A DNA stretch of 64,000 nt from an uncultured Lachnospiraceae bacterium. GTDB taxonomy: Bacteria; Bacillota; Clostridia; Lachnospirales; Lachnospiraceae. The position numbers and the translations under genes are program-made. Below, in pieces: positions 1 through 9,849 of the stretch. The stretch is from contig CAMNXA010000002.1 of assembly GCA_946566685.1 (NCBI GenBank), positions 1 to 64,000 on the forward strand. The letters run 5' to 3'. Below the pieces are notes generated by a model. It saw only the letters and a program-made list of their open reading frames with translations, made no database searches and was not told the DNA's origin. Numbering within the stretch: the first letter of the stretch is position 1; the number at the start of each line of letters is the position of its first letter.

Positions 1-2
1 CG

Positions 3-374
3 AGTATGTCTATTTCACGTTATGATGCTTCTTGTAAACTGTCTGTATGGCTTTGTCAGATTGCAAAGCATATATTATGGCAGGAACTTCGGAAAAAGAA
101 CCGTTTTAAAATGGCGGAACTCACCGATGATCTTCCGGATGTTTCAATATCGGAAGGGGAAACTTTCGTTATTCGGCAGGAAAATAAAATAGAACTTTAT
201 CAAGCAATCCACCTTCTGTCAGAACAGGAGAAAGAAGTTGTATTATATCGTATAAGTGGAGAATTGTCTTTCCGTGAAATCGGAGAAATAATGGAAAAAA
301 GTGAAAATTGGTGCAGGACTGTTTTTTTTCGTGCCAAACAAAAAATCAGAAAGGAGATCAGTCGAAATGAATGA
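3..374 (+). CDS. ECF-type RNA polymerase sigma factor, 5' end outside window
   Basis: This is the 3' part of a sigma-70 family (ECF) factor. The visible protein of about 122 residues starts inside region 2 (a stretch with CKLSVWLCQIAK). It continues through a linker to region 4, a helix-turn-helix near residues 70-115 with LSEQEKEVVLYR and SFREIGEIM. The family is usually 160-190 residues long, so the N-terminal part of region 2 lies before base 1. The ATG at base 6 is unlikely to be the true start because the frame is open to the window edge. The stop overlaps the start of the anti-sigma gene, which implies translational coupling. ECF factors recruit core polymerase to a small regulon and are held inactive by the membrane partner encoded next door. 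Confidence 0.85.
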   Translation, partial: SMSISRYDASCKLSVWLCQIAKHILWQELRKKNRFKMAELTDDLPDVSISEGETFVIRQENKIELYQAIHLLSEQEKEVVLYRISGELSFREIGEIMEKSENWCRTVFFRAKQKIRKEISRNE

Positions 375-1311
375 GAAATATAACTGTGATGTGATACGGG
401 ATCTTCTTCCCGGCTACATTGACAATATTTTAAGTGACACGGGAAGCGAACTGGTGAAAAATCATTTAGGGGAATGTGCGGAATGCCATAAAATTTATAC
501 GGAAATGGAGGAGAGTATCGGAAAAGATGATTTATCTGCCCATGATACCATCGCTGTTGATGCACTAAAAAAGATACGAAAGCGCATGAATCACCTGAAA
601 ATAACCATAGGAATACTGGCGAGTATTCTATTTATATTCCTGTTATCTGCTGCCCTTAAAATTTATGTGATTGGCAAGCCGCTTGAAACAGGATATATGT
701 CCATATCAGACACTGTATATAACGAAGAAACGGGGCAGCTTACTGTGAATGGAGAAATAAATCTGTATTCATTCCATGTCAGTAAAGTGGTGTGGGAAGA
801 AGATAAGAATGATACAAATGTTGTGAATGTGATAGTTTATTATGCGGAAACAATTCCCTTTGCAAAAGATAAGACTGATTTTTCTGTTGTAATTCCTAAT
901 ATAAAAGGGAAAAAGGTTTACCTTGCCTGCCCAGAATATGACCGAATGGAAATATATGACTGGCGAACGCATCACTATGAGGAAGTAAAAAATTTGAAAA
1001 ATGAAATATACAGCAAAATACCAGAACTTAACGAGAAAACGGACGCTTTAGACTGTATGCAGGGGATAACAACCGTAGAAGGCATAGAGGGAATTCGTTT
1101 CTGTGTGGATTTTATATGTGGGGAAGACGCATCTTACTGGTGGTTTAATGGTATGCTGACAACGGACGGAGAATTTGTACCGGCAGATTTTGAAATATGG
1201 ATTTCCCTTAAAACCCCCCATAAAATTCTTATCTATGATTATCAGACAGGTGAATATATTGATGATTTTTCTATTATATCAAACAGGAGGACGGCAGGCG
1301 ATGATTCATAG
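367..1311 (+). CDS. Membrane anti-sigma factor with zinc-finger-like domain
   Basis: The 314-aa product probably sequesters the sigma factor encoded just upstream. Its N-terminus shows an anti-sigma zinc-finger pattern, with LLPGYIDNILS followed by HLGECAECHKIY (His-x3-Cys-x2-Cys). One transmembrane helix follows at about residues 78-102, then an extracytoplasmic domain of about 210 residues that I do not recognise. The ATG at 367 has an AGGAG site about 10 bases upstream inside the sigma gene and overlaps its TGA, the usual arrangement for co-translated sigma/anti-sigma pairs. An upstream in-frame ATG at 301 exists but lacks a good ribosome site. The outer domain may sense an envelope signal; that is inference. 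Confidence 0.85.
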   Translation: MNEKYNCDVIRDLLPGYIDNILSDTGSELVKNHLGECAECHKIYTEMEESIGKDDLSAHDTIAVDALKKIRKRMNHLKITIGILASILFIFLLSAALKIYVIGKPLETGYMSISDTVYNEETGQLTVNGEINLYSFHVSKVVWEEDKNDTNVVNVIVYYAETIPFAKDKTDFSVVIPNIKGKKVYLACPEYDRMEIYDWRTHHYEEVKNLKNEIYSKIPELNEKTDALDCMQGITTVEGIEGIRFCVDFICGEDASYWWFNGMLTTDGEFVPADFEIWISLKTPHKILIYDYQTGEYIDDFSIISNRRTAGDDS

Positions 1312-1431
1312 TTCTGATAGATAACTTTTCTCTTACATAAAGCAAAACAGAAAATACAATAATTAATATTTTTACCTTTAGGTAGAAACCACTCTCCGCA
1401 ATGCCGAAAATGAAAGCGCGGGCGGTACAGA

Positions 1432-1717
1432 ATGACAAGGAAGGCAGTTACGGAAACGATCCGCATATGCAAAGACAGGAATGTCTTAAAGGAATATTTG
1501 CTTGGCAGGGAAAAGGAGGTTATGACGATTATAATGAGTTTGTTTGACGATGAACGGATTATGGAGTCGTTTATAAGAAGTGAGCGTTATGAAGAAACAA
1601 AAGAAAAATGCTCGTAGACTTTTGAAATTAGGGAATCTAAGAATTGATGAAGCATCTGATTGCTTTCCTAATTTGCTTGATAGTGACATCAAGGAATTAG
1701 AAGCCGAAATTATGTAA
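1432..1717 (+). pseudogene. C-terminal remnant of an Rpn/PD-(D/E)XK transposase-like gene, frameshifted
   Basis: Two overlapping reading frames together resemble the C-terminal tail of the Rpn-type (PD-(D/E)XK transposase-like) proteins common in Lachnospiraceae. The first frame carries TRKAVTETIRICKDRNVLKE and SLFDDERIMESFIRSERYEE. The second, from about 1604 to 1717, carries NARRLLKLGNLRIDEASDC and IKELEAEIM. Removing one A from the A5 run at 1604-1608 joins them as one protein (EETKENARRLLKLG). A stop codon lies a few codons upstream of 1432, so the nuclease domain is gone. The family match is from memory of such tails and is moderate. I consider it a non-functional fragment. Confidence 0.55.
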
Positions 1718-1737
1718 CTGGCATTTTTTAAACATAT

Positions 1738-1779
1738 AAAAAGCAGCCGCTCTCCATCCTTGGAAAGCTGCTGCTTTTT
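1738..1779 (+). terminator. Rho-independent terminator, probably bidirectional
   Basis: AAAAAGCAGC at 1738-1747 pairs perfectly with GCTGCTTTTT at 1770-1779, giving a 10-bp stem whose base is A:T rich. It follows the remnant gene on the plus strand and lies beyond the stop of the SpoIIID-like gene on the minus strand. It can therefore serve both directions. Confidence 0.7.
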
Positions 1780-1808
1780 CTTCTACTGCATCACCCACAT
1801 AAACCATT

Positions 1809-1931
1809 CTATTTTGTTACTACCATACTCTTACCAATCCCAAACTCCTTCGCCGTCTGTCTCACCGTAGCATTGTTTTCAATAATATAATTGACAATGT
1901 CCATCGCACACTCTTCGATATAATCCTTCAA
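1809..1931 (-). pseudogene. Truncated spoIIID-like sporulation regulator gene
   Basis: A 40-codon frame begins with TTG (1931-1929) and ends with TAG. The product reads LKDYIEECAMDIVNYIIENN followed by ATVRQTAKEFGIGKSMVVTK. It matches the N-terminal half of SpoIIID, the mother-cell sporulation regulator, whose clostridial forms carry YIEERAVEIANYII and TVRQTAKKFGISKSTVHKDV. The recognition-helix segment is altered: STVHKDVT appears as SMV-VT, consistent with loss of three codons, and a stop follows at once. The remaining half, including the basic C-terminus, is absent. A GAGGGG element sits about 8 bases before the TTG. SpoIIID is normally essential for sporulation, so an intact copy is probably elsewhere and this is a decayed paralogue. 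The homology call rests on motif recall. Confidence 0.65.
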
Positions 1932-1936
1932 GAGAA

Positions 1937-1974
1937 AACCCCTCAGAATACTTTTTTACATTGCATGAGGGGTT
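1937..1974 (-). promoter_or_regulatory. Perfect 9-bp inverted repeat upstream of the spoIIID-like fragment
   Basis: AACCCCTCA (1937-1945) and TGAGGGGTT (1966-1974) form a hairpin with a 20-base loop. On the minus strand it follows the broken helicase gene and runs into TTTTCTCTTG, so it may be that gene's terminator. It also buries the GAGGGG ribosome site of the spoIIID-like fragment, so it could block its translation. Confidence 0.45.
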
Positions 1975-2006
1975 CTGCGGGGGTATGACTGATACCGCTT
2001 TTTCAT

Positions 2007-4842
2007 TCAATCAGAAATTAATTCTTGTTTCCCAAACGTAAGCTCCAACAGCTCCGCCGCAATCTCCTTACTGCAAACACGCATCAGATTATCTTCACTG
2101 GCTTCCTTTCCAAGAAAATTCATGCTCCCATACCAGACCACTTCCCGGTCTACGATACAATAATGCTGACAGTAATCCTCTGCAAAATTCATTTCAAAAC
2201 CATGGCTGCGCATCCTCTCCTGAAGTTCCATCCAATACGCACTGTCACCAAATCCATAACCGTCCGGCTTCCACGTAACAATCCTGATTCGAACACCATT
2301 TTCCTGTAAACTCTTTGCTAATTGGATTAGTTCTTCAATCTTGGGTCCGCTGATCACCGGGCTTGCTATGATAATCTCCTCATTCGCTTCCAGCAAATCC
2401 TTTCTGTAGACTTCTGCATAAGTATCAATGTCAAATATCGCACCGGCATTTTGTTTTTCCACAGTATTTCCTGTGCAGATGTCATAACCGATCTGTTTAT
2501 ATGCTTTGAGGCGCTTATGGTACATCTTTTCAAACATGGAGATATGGCTGTCCACATAATCGTAAATAATCACACTTTCCTTACCATCGTAATCCCGGTT
2601 CAAGCGTCCTGCATACTGCTCTACCACACTTTTCCAAGAGACCGGCATCGCCATAATCAAGGTGTCCAGTCTCGGATAATCGAAGCCTTCTCCAATCAGC
2701 TTTCCGGTAGCAACCAAAATCATGCTTTTATCAGCTTCTACCTGCTTCATCTGCTGTAAAATAACATGGTGCTGCTTTTTCGAATTTTCACCCGAAAGCA
2801 AAAACACTTCGTCCGCACAGTTTCTTAATCTGTCATAAAGTTTTCGCGAATGATCTACATATCTGGAGAGTATCACCGGCGTCCTGCCTTCTTCTATACA
2901 CTTTTTAACATCGGTTATGATTAAATTATCCCTGTCCTCATTCTCTCTGAGAATTGTATAGGCTTCATTTGGATGCATGTTATCCTGTCGAAATCTCGGT
3001 GCAACTGCTCTTGTAAATCTCGGATATACCAGATGCGGCATGATGACACTCATCCACAATTACCATGCCATACTCTTTCAGCCGATGATGAAACTCTCCC
3101 TTTTTGCAAAGAGAACCAATCATAGCTATATCAATGATTCCTGTCGTAGAGTCATGCGCTCCCTGCAGTCTGCCTATAACACTTTTCCTCCGCTTTTTTC
3201 TCCCAGCCGGCGTCTCATATTCGGGTGGTTCTTCGTCTATGGTCAAAAAAGTTTCCATAGCACTTTCCCACTGTTCTATCAGTGCCGAGGATTGCAGTAA
3301 AATCAGCGTATTCACTTTTTTCCTCGCAATCATATTACAGCAGACAACCGTCTTTCCAAACGCGGTGGCAGCGTGAAGTATCCCCGTCTCATGTTTTAAC
3401 ATAGCTTCCACTGCCAAAAGCTGAGATTCTTTCAATTGTCCCTGAAATGTCGCCCGAATCTCGTTTCCAAGACCGCGCTCATCGCAGATATGATTTACAA
3501 TTCCAGCCTTATCACATCTTGCAGTTACATCTTCCAACAGGCCTCTTGGAATCCTGATATATCCACCCTCGTCCCTGCCAAGATATATGTATCTGGAATT
3601 TGAAAAATTGGACAGCCCCATTGCCAGTTTTTTATAAAAAGTAGGATTGAGAAATGCCGCCAGTTCCCGTATCCTGTTCTGGATTCTCGGCGCCAGGTTT
3701 TCTGCAAAAACATAAATACCATCCGCCAAAGTAATCAGAATTTCTCCGTCCACATCACACTTCAGAAAGTCTCTCGTCTTATTCCAAGGTTTTTCTCCAT
3801 CCTGCTCCAATACCTCGTTTATCGCTATCGCTTCATTTGGCGAAAAGCTTTTCCATTCTTTTATCTTATCCTCTATAAATTCCTTTGAAAGTTTGGGCTT
3901 ACTTAACAAAATTTTCCACTAATCTGGGTATGCGTTCCAGTTTTCATCCACAAAGGCACTGTTTCCCTCTTTGAGAGCCCGTCCCTGCATTGGCAACGCA
4001 ATCAAGTTTCCAATGCCACCCGGCGAAAGATGATCCTGCATCGGCAGCATTCTGTCATAAAAACGAAAAGATTTCAGATTGACCGATTCTGCACCACTTC
4101 GTAACAAGGCATTCCCAAATTTTCTCGCCAAAGATGACTCTGTTTTCTTCTGAAAAAAGATCCAGAGATGCGCGCCTCGCCCCGACCGTGACCGCTCCAC
4201 CAAAGGGTCTATGCCATTAACGACACAGATTTCCCGCAGGGCATCCACTTCTTCCTTCCAAATATCATCGGTATTCGCAAAATCGCATTTTTCAGCGTCT
4301 TTTTCATGGTTATCAAAATCAAATACAAGGAATCTGCACGTATCATCCTCCAACAGCGGATAAACGCCTATCACATCCGCTGCCTCTTCCGATGCACCCC
4401 TTAAATGCGCCATGATCTGCTGCCTCTCCAGCTTCTTGTATGCCTGTCTCTTACACTCCTGACACCTAATCTTACTGCCGTTCATTCTTGGACAGCCTGA
4501 CTTCCAAAAATTGTAACACTGTGTATAATAATTGACCTCTCCTGTAGATTTTTTGACGGTACGTTTTGCGTACACATCCGTGCGCCCCCAGAACATACTG
4601 AAAAACAGATTGGCATCCTTATCGGTTATCTCTCTTGCTATGATTCTCTTTCCCTGATCGGGTTCAAATAAATCCGTATTTTTCGTTTCAACAGGCACAT
4701 GATAAGAAATCCCCGCTTGATCTAGCAGGGATTTCAGATACTGATTTTCTTTTTCCAAACTTTTTATTTTGTCTTGCAGAAATGATATTTCATCTGTCAT
4801 ATCAATGAATCTCCCGGATAATCGCTTTTCCATACCATTCAT
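2007..4842 (-). pseudogene. TOTE-type primase-helicase-PLD protein, inactivated
   Basis: One ancestral gene of about 950-1000 codons is broken in two places. The N-terminal part has a short coiled coil, then a primase-like (archaeo-eukaryotic primase) domain with a four-Cys cluster (CYNFWKSGC and CQECK) and the catalytic stretch FLVFDFDNH. After AYPD an in-frame TAG at 3921-3919 replaces what is probably a CAG, and the frame then continues into a superfamily 2 helicase (ATAFGKTV, motif II VDECHH). Straight after DECHHAAS the frame shifts into VYPRFTRAVAP. Motif III and its surroundings are missing, so this is a deletion. Helicase motifs V and VI (GEGFDYPRLD, QYAGRLNR) and a PLD-like end (WYGSMNFLG) follow. 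This order is that of TOTE conflict systems. The ATG at 4842 overlaps the upstream TGA as ATGA. Confidence 0.8.
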
Positions 4843-6542
4843 CTTTCCCTTTCCCCAAAACAGACCTCGCAATCCTTCCGAAAGAATGATATTCCATAGC
4901 AATCTATCTTTCGGTATCCTTCCAATCGTAATTCCTCCATATATTTTTTATCATATATTTGCTGCAATGCCCTTTCCGCATCTTTTTCCAAATCATCTAC
5001 AGAATCTGAAACCTTCACTTCCACAATAAACGATCTGCCCCGCAGCGATGGACTTTTCACCATAATATCTGAACGCCCATTCCCTGACTCCCGGTTCGAT
5101 TTCACCAGATAATTTTCACTCTGACTTAATATTCCTGTCAGGAATCCATGGTAAAAGTTCTCCGCACTGTCATAAAAGCTGATCGTACGGAAAAGCTGGC
5201 CATTTAATATATCCGCCATCCTCCGGGCATCCCCCTCTTCCATTGCCCGATACAAATCGCGGAAATCTTCTTTCTTTATAGCGGCTTTCAGCCAGTTTAA
5301 AATCGTATTCTGATAAATTGTTTTTACTTCTATATTAGGGATACGTGCTCGTAAAAAGATGGAGGATTCCTTAAAATATTCACTCTCTTTTGTCAGGTAT
5401 CCCGTAAAATAGAGGAAATTCCATAAATTTTCCCCACTGCTGTGCATATCCCCGTAGGTAACTTCTTCATGAACCTGAATGTCTAAAGTTCCTCCTCCTA
5501 AAAGTGTTTCAATCTGCCCTTTCATTTCCCGGTCCGCTCTGGTAATCAAATCCTTTATAATGTCATTAGAACTGGTATTAATCCAGTATGGATGGGGAAA
5601 CGCCCCTACATCTGAATATAAATCATATAAATACTTAATTACACTCCAAGGATTATAAACTTCTGTATCTCCAAACAAATATCCGTCATACCATTCTTTC
5701 ATTGTTGAAAAGCGGTTTTCCACTTCATAATAAGACATCATCCGCCTCACTTCCTGCTCTGTAAAACCGAAATGCTCACTGTATTTTCTATCAAGTATAG
5801 ATATAATGTTCAAATGATTCAATCCAGTAAATATACTCTCCTTTGAAATTCGCAGACACCCGGTAATAACAGCAAATTGCAGATAATTATTCGTCTTCAG
5901 CGAAGATTCAAATAATGAGCGGACGAAATCCACCATTTCTTCATAGAATCCCCTGAAATAAGCATTCTCAAGCGGCACATCATACTCATCGATTAAGATA
6001 ACCGTATTCTTACCAGTCACCTTATACATACATTGGCAGAATAGCTGCAAAGAGTTCCTGACCGCTTTCTCCTCTGCCTTTCCTTCTGCAACAGCCGTAT
6101 ACTGTTCATATTCTCTTAGGGAAAGGGCTTCTTTCCTGTTCTCTATAATACCCCTGTGCCGTTCAAATTCCGAACTCACCGCATTTTGTATCATGTAATA
6201 AGCCACGTCATAATCTTCCTGTTTCGCCGACTTCAATGTCAATTCAAATACAGGATACATCCCCATCTCTCTCGTGTAGTATTCTCCCGCTTCCATAATT
6301 TTCATTCCCTGAAATAGCGTCTTGTTGCGTTCATTTCTTTTGACATCCCCGGTATCTTCAAAAAAATACCGGACCATGCTCAAATTCAATGTCTTCCCGA
6401 ACCTTCTTGGACGTGTAAACAAATTTACCTTTCCCTTTAAGTCCAGCAATTCTTTTATCAGAACCGTTTTATCCACATAGTAATAGCCCGAATTCACCAT
6501 ATCCTCAAAATTTTCAACACCTATGGGTAACGCTTTTTTCAT
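4839..6542 (-). CDS. AAA-family ATPase with C-terminal PD-(D/E)XK nuclease-like domain
   Basis: The 567-aa product belongs to the AAA-ATPase-like/PD-(D/E)XK group that is abundant in gut Bacteroidetes and Clostridia and has no settled function. The N-terminus has the family opening [12 protein letters not shown], then a Walker A variant TRPRRFGKT (residues 43-51) and a Walker B stretch VILIDEYD (181-188). The last 120 residues carry [10 protein letters not shown] and FIVEVKVSD, the Asp and Glu-x-Lys of a PD-(D/E)XK fold. I chose the ATG at 6542 because GGAGGA lies 7 bases upstream; 23 further codons are open but lack such a site. The gene is intact although the TOTE gene coupled to it by an ATGA overlap is broken. 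A defence or mobile-element role is possible but unproven. Confidence 0.8.
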   Translation of the reverse strand: MKKALPIGVENFEDMVNSGYYYVDKTVLIKELLDLKGKVNLFTRPRRFGKTLNLSMVRYFFEDTGDVKRNERNKTLFQGMKIMEAGEYYTREMGMYPVFELTLKSAKQEDYDVAYYMIQNAVSSEFERHRGIIENRKEALSLREYEQYTAVAEGKAEEKAVRNSLQLFCQCMYKVTGKNTVILIDEYDVPLENAYFRGFYEEMVDFVRSLFESSLKTNNYLQFAVITGCLRISKESIFTGLNHLNIISILDRKYSEHFGFTEQEVRRMMSYYEVENRFSTMKEWYDGYLFGDTEVYNPWSVIKYLYDLYSDVGAFPHPYWINTSSNDIIKDLITRADREMKGQIETLLGGGTLDIQVHEEVTYGDMHSSGENLWNFLYFTGYLTKESEYFKESSIFLRARIPNIEVKTIYQNTILNWLKAAIKKEDFRDLYRAMEEGDARRMADILNGQLFRTISFYDSAENFYHGFLTGILSQSENYLVKSNRESGNGRSDIMVKSPSLRGRSFIVEVKVSDSVDDLEKDAERALQQIYDKKYMEELRLEGYRKIDCYGISFFRKDCEVCFGERER

Positions 6543-6672
6543 CACTGAGTCCTCCAAATGACGTCTTATACTATTGCACCTACTAATCCACATCTGTCCT
6601 TCTGAATTCATTATACCCTCCCCAGTACTATTTCACAATCACATATAGACAAAAAACCCACATAATACAAGC

Positions 6673-6705
6673 AGAGCATAGATGCCTCTCCTGCGCCTAT
6701 GCCCT
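6673..6705 (-). terminator. Possible terminator after the alpha-mannosidase gene
   Basis: AGAGCATAG (6673-6681) and CTATGCCCT (6697-6705) can pair with one mismatch. On the minus strand a T6 run follows, but about 20 bases away. It ends the GH38 operon and precedes the AAA-ATPase gene. The rest of the gap at 6543-6735 shows nothing else clear. Confidence 0.35.
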
Positions 6706-6735
6706 GTTAAGATTGCCTATTTCACGCTCCACACA

Positions 6736-9700
6736 TTATACTTGTAAACCTTCATTCGTCTCCGCCCTTTTTACGCGCAGGGTCTTAATCTCAAAAGGCT
6801 CAAAAACCAGGGGACAGGTATGCCCCTTTAACGATATCATCTGCTCCTTATTTTCCATCATATCACAATACCACACTTCCGCCGCCCAACCGCCTAACAT
6901 AAGCTCCGTATTGGTGAATGCTCCCACACTTTCATACAAGCGCAGAATCACATCGCCCCTGCCGTCCATAGATGCTTTAACTGTCTCAATCACCACATTT
7001 TCATCCGTTGTATTTCCGATGAACGGAATCTTAAGACAGCCTGCTATCTCAAGCGGCTTCACGTTTATAAAATACCCATTCTGTATAACTTTGGCCTTTT
7101 CAAAACTGCCGTTCCATGCCATAAATCCATAGGTAAATCTGTGTATCCCTCTGTCCGCCTCAAAATCCGGTGATACCGGAGCCCGGAGCAATGATAACTC
7201 CATCCTGCCGTCACACATGCTGATTCCATATTTACTGTCATTCAAAAGTGCTGCCCCGGCACCTGCGTCACAAAGTGCTGTATACTTATGGTTACATACC
7301 TCAAAGTATTCTTTATCACTATTCCTGCTTCTTACGGCAGGACGTCTGATGTATCCAAACTGTATCTCATTTCTTCCTTCCAATGCGGGTATTGTTGTTG
7401 GAAATGATACTTTTAAAAGTTTATGGCGCTCTCTCCAGTTTACTTCTGTTTCAAAACAAATAACCGGTGAATCCTTTTCTATCTTTATCTGCTGGCATAA
7501 AAAGGAATTTCCGATTCTTCCCTCCAGACAAATAACGCAGACATTTTCCGTATTGATCCACAGACGGCTTCCCACTTCACAGGCATTTGCTATTTCCTGC
7601 TGCTCATAATTGGAATCAATATCCCATGCGTCAAAAGCTCTCGGCACATCTTTAAACAGGCGAAAATGATTCATGGGCATCGCCGCATATTCCTTTTGGT
7701 TTTCTTTTAAAATAAAAGAAGATATTTCACCCTTTTTACTGATAAACACCTTTATCAGATCCGTTTCAACAGCATATCCCTCCTCACGTTCCTCTGCAAG
7801 ACGGTTTCCCTTCACAGATATTTCCTTTTGACGCAGGCATGTGCAGCCAAACCCAGTCAGGCTTATTTGCTCTTCTTCTCCTTTTTCAAAATCACAATAC
7901 CAGAAATTTCTTTTAAAAGGCAGCGTATTTACAAAAGTCTTTATCCCTTCCTCCGGTATCACCATCGTCTGTAAAATTGTAAGCGTCATCGCCTGCGCCC
8001 GTTCTATAATTTCTTCCAGTTCTTTTTGGGTTCGTTCATACACTTTATGAATGGCCGAACCTGGCAGGATGTCATGGAACTGATTGATCAAAAGCATTTT
8101 CCACATATCATCCAGTTCTTCTTTGGGATATTCGTTTTGGGCAATCAGGGAAAGCGTCCCTGCATATTCCAGATTATGTAAAGCAGTTTCACAGGCTCTG
8201 TTAAGTTTCTTTATTCTGCTTTGGGAAGTATAGGTTCCCCTGTGGGCAGTAAAATACAGTTCTCCGCAAAAGGTATCCGAAGGGCCTCCTTTTTCATCCA
8301 GCTTTTCAAAAAAAGAAACCGGATTCCCCTGTTTTATTCTGACACCACCCTCCAGATTCTCCTGTCTCCTGATATACTCAATATGGTCTCTCGCAGGCCC
8401 TCCGCCGCCATCTCCATATCCATAGGGAATCAGGAAATCATCCAAATGATGAACCTGTACTCTTTCCTTCCACACTGTGTTCATCTCCTGTGGATTTGTA
8501 TTATAATTATAGCTCGTAGGTAAAAACGAGGTAATCTCCGTTCCGTCAATCCCCCTCCAGCTAAAGTAGTGATAGGGGAACTTTTCTCCTTCGTTATAGG
8601 ACCAGAATATCTTTTGAGTGACTAAATATTTTATACCACTCTTTTTTAAAATCTGAGGAAGGACGCCGCTATAACCAAAGCTGTCCGGCAGCCAGAGGAT
8701 CCTGCTTTGCATCCCAAATTCCTCCTGAAAAAATTCATTTCCATATAGTAATTGTCTGATAAGCGATTCCCCGCCGCTCAGATTTGTATCCGGTTCCACA
8801 AACATAGCTCCTTCCGGAATCCACTGTCGGTTTTTTACAGCAGTTTTAATTTCATTATACAAATCCGGATAATATTTTTTACAGAGCAGATAAAGAGCTG
8901 GCTGGCTTTGTATAAATCGATACTCCGGATATTCTTTCATCAGCCTTAACTGGGCCGCAAAAGTTCTCGCTGTTTTCCTTATCGTTTCCTCGCAGGGCCA
9001 CAGCCATGCATAGTCAATATGCGCATGTCCGATCGCCAGGAATTCTGGTACTGTATCGCCGTTTTTACAGGAAAGAAGCGGTTGCAGAAGCTTCCTTGCA
9101 GCACGATAGTTTTCCCTGCGTTTTTGCGCTTCCTGCTCAAAATCACAACACAGGGTAAATTTGCCGAGAGCCTCAGCAATCTTTGCGGCTCTCAGGGAAT
9201 CCGCCGCCAGCGTCTTCAAAAGGCCATACAGTGTTTCCACATCCATAAGTAGCTGATAGGCATCCTCATTCCAAATACCATAACTGCTTTCCCCTGTACT
9301 TACCCTTCCCCGTTCCAAATGGGTTTCATATTCCCCCGGCAATACAGGTCCCACTGAGCAGTTTTCCTGTGCTTTCGGGAAAAAATGTCCTGCATAACAT
9401 TCCAACATAATTATGTATTTTTCTCCCGGATGCGCACACATGGATATGGTATTATCTACCAGATAGTGATGCTCCTCCAAAATCCAGTCAGCGCGATAAG
9501 TCCCAAACGGAACAGCATTGACAAACAGTGTAGACTCGCACCCCGGTTTTAAATTCAGGACAATCCGTTCTCCTTTACACTCTGCCGGAAGACAGATTTC
9601 TCCCTTAAACCACCTGTATTCATATTCTTTACCCCAAATCATTTCTTTTTCTACCGGGGCAAAAGAAAGTTTTTCCGCATCCTTCAGGGATAAAATACCT

Positions 9701-9816
9701 TCGCAGGGTGCGCTTTCCCAGCTAATTGTTCCAATCTGCCAGAACAAGTCCTTTTTTAAAGTTTTAATCCAATATTCAATCCGTTCTTTCCATTCACTTG
9801 TAAGTATCTTCATCAT
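6736..9816 (-). CDS. GH38 alpha-mannosidase
   Basis: This 1026-aa protein is a family 38 glycoside hydrolase that removes alpha-linked mannose, probably in the cytoplasm because no signal peptide is seen. It has an N-terminal beta domain, then the catalytic barrel with the zinc-binding block GHAHIDYAWLWP (residues 263-274), EPDTNLSGGES, and the nucleophile Asp378 in WLPDSFGYSG. The all-beta C-terminal domains follow. The length is typical of bacterial members. It is the last gene of an operon with two sugar permeases and a binding protein, so it likely trims an imported mannose-containing oligosaccharide. The double ATG at 9816/9813 has GGAAGGG upstream; a TTG eight codons earlier is less likely. 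Confidence 0.92.
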   Translation of the reverse strand: MMKILTSEWKERIEYWIKTLKKDLFWQIGTISWESAPCEGILSLKDAEKLSFAPVEKEMIWGKEYEYRWFKGEICLPAECKGERIVLNLKPGCESTLFVNAVPFGTYRADWILEEHHYLVDNTISMCAHPGEKYIIMLECYAGHFFPKAQENCSVGPVLPGEYETHLERGRVSTGESSYGIWNEDAYQLLMDVETLYGLLKTLAADSLRAAKIAEALGKFTLCCDFEQEAQKRRENYRAARKLLQPLLSCKNGDTVPEFLAIGHAHIDYAWLWPCEETIRKTARTFAAQLRLMKEYPEYRFIQSQPALYLLCKKYYPDLYNEIKTAVKNRQWIPEGAMFVEPDTNLSGGESLIRQLLYGNEFFQEEFGMQSRILWLPDSFGYSGVLPQILKKSGIKYLVTQKIFWSYNEGEKFPYHYFSWRGIDGTEITSFLPTSYNYNTNPQEMNTVWKERVQVHHLDDFLIPYGYGDGGGGPARDHIEYIRRQENLEGGVRIKQGNPVSFFEKLDEKGGPSDTFCGELYFTAHRGTYTSQSRIKKLNRACETALHNLEYAGTLSLIAQNEYPKEELDDMWKMLLINQFHDILPGSAIHKVYERTQKELEEIIERAQAMTLTILQTMVIPEEGIKTFVNTLPFKRNFWYCDFEKGEEEQISLTGFGCTCLRQKEISVKGNRLAEEREEGYAVETDLIKVFISKKGEISSFILKENQKEYAAMPMNHFRLFKDVPRAFDAWDIDSNYEQQEIANACEVGSRLWINTENVCVICLEGRIGNSFLCQQIKIEKDSPVICFETEVNWRERHKLLKVSFPTTIPALEGRNEIQFGYIRRPAVRSRNSDKEYFEVCNHKYTALCDAGAGAALLNDSKYGISMCDGRMELSLLRAPVSPDFEADRGIHRFTYGFMAWNGSFEKAKVIQNGYFINVKPLEIAGCLKIPFIGNTTDENVVIETVKASMDGRGDVILRLYESVGAFTNTELMLGGWAAEVWYCDMMENKEQMISLKGHTCPLVFEPFEIKTLRVKRAETNEGLQV

Positions 9817-9849
9817 TCTATTCAAGCCCTTCCAATGCAAAAACTTTGC

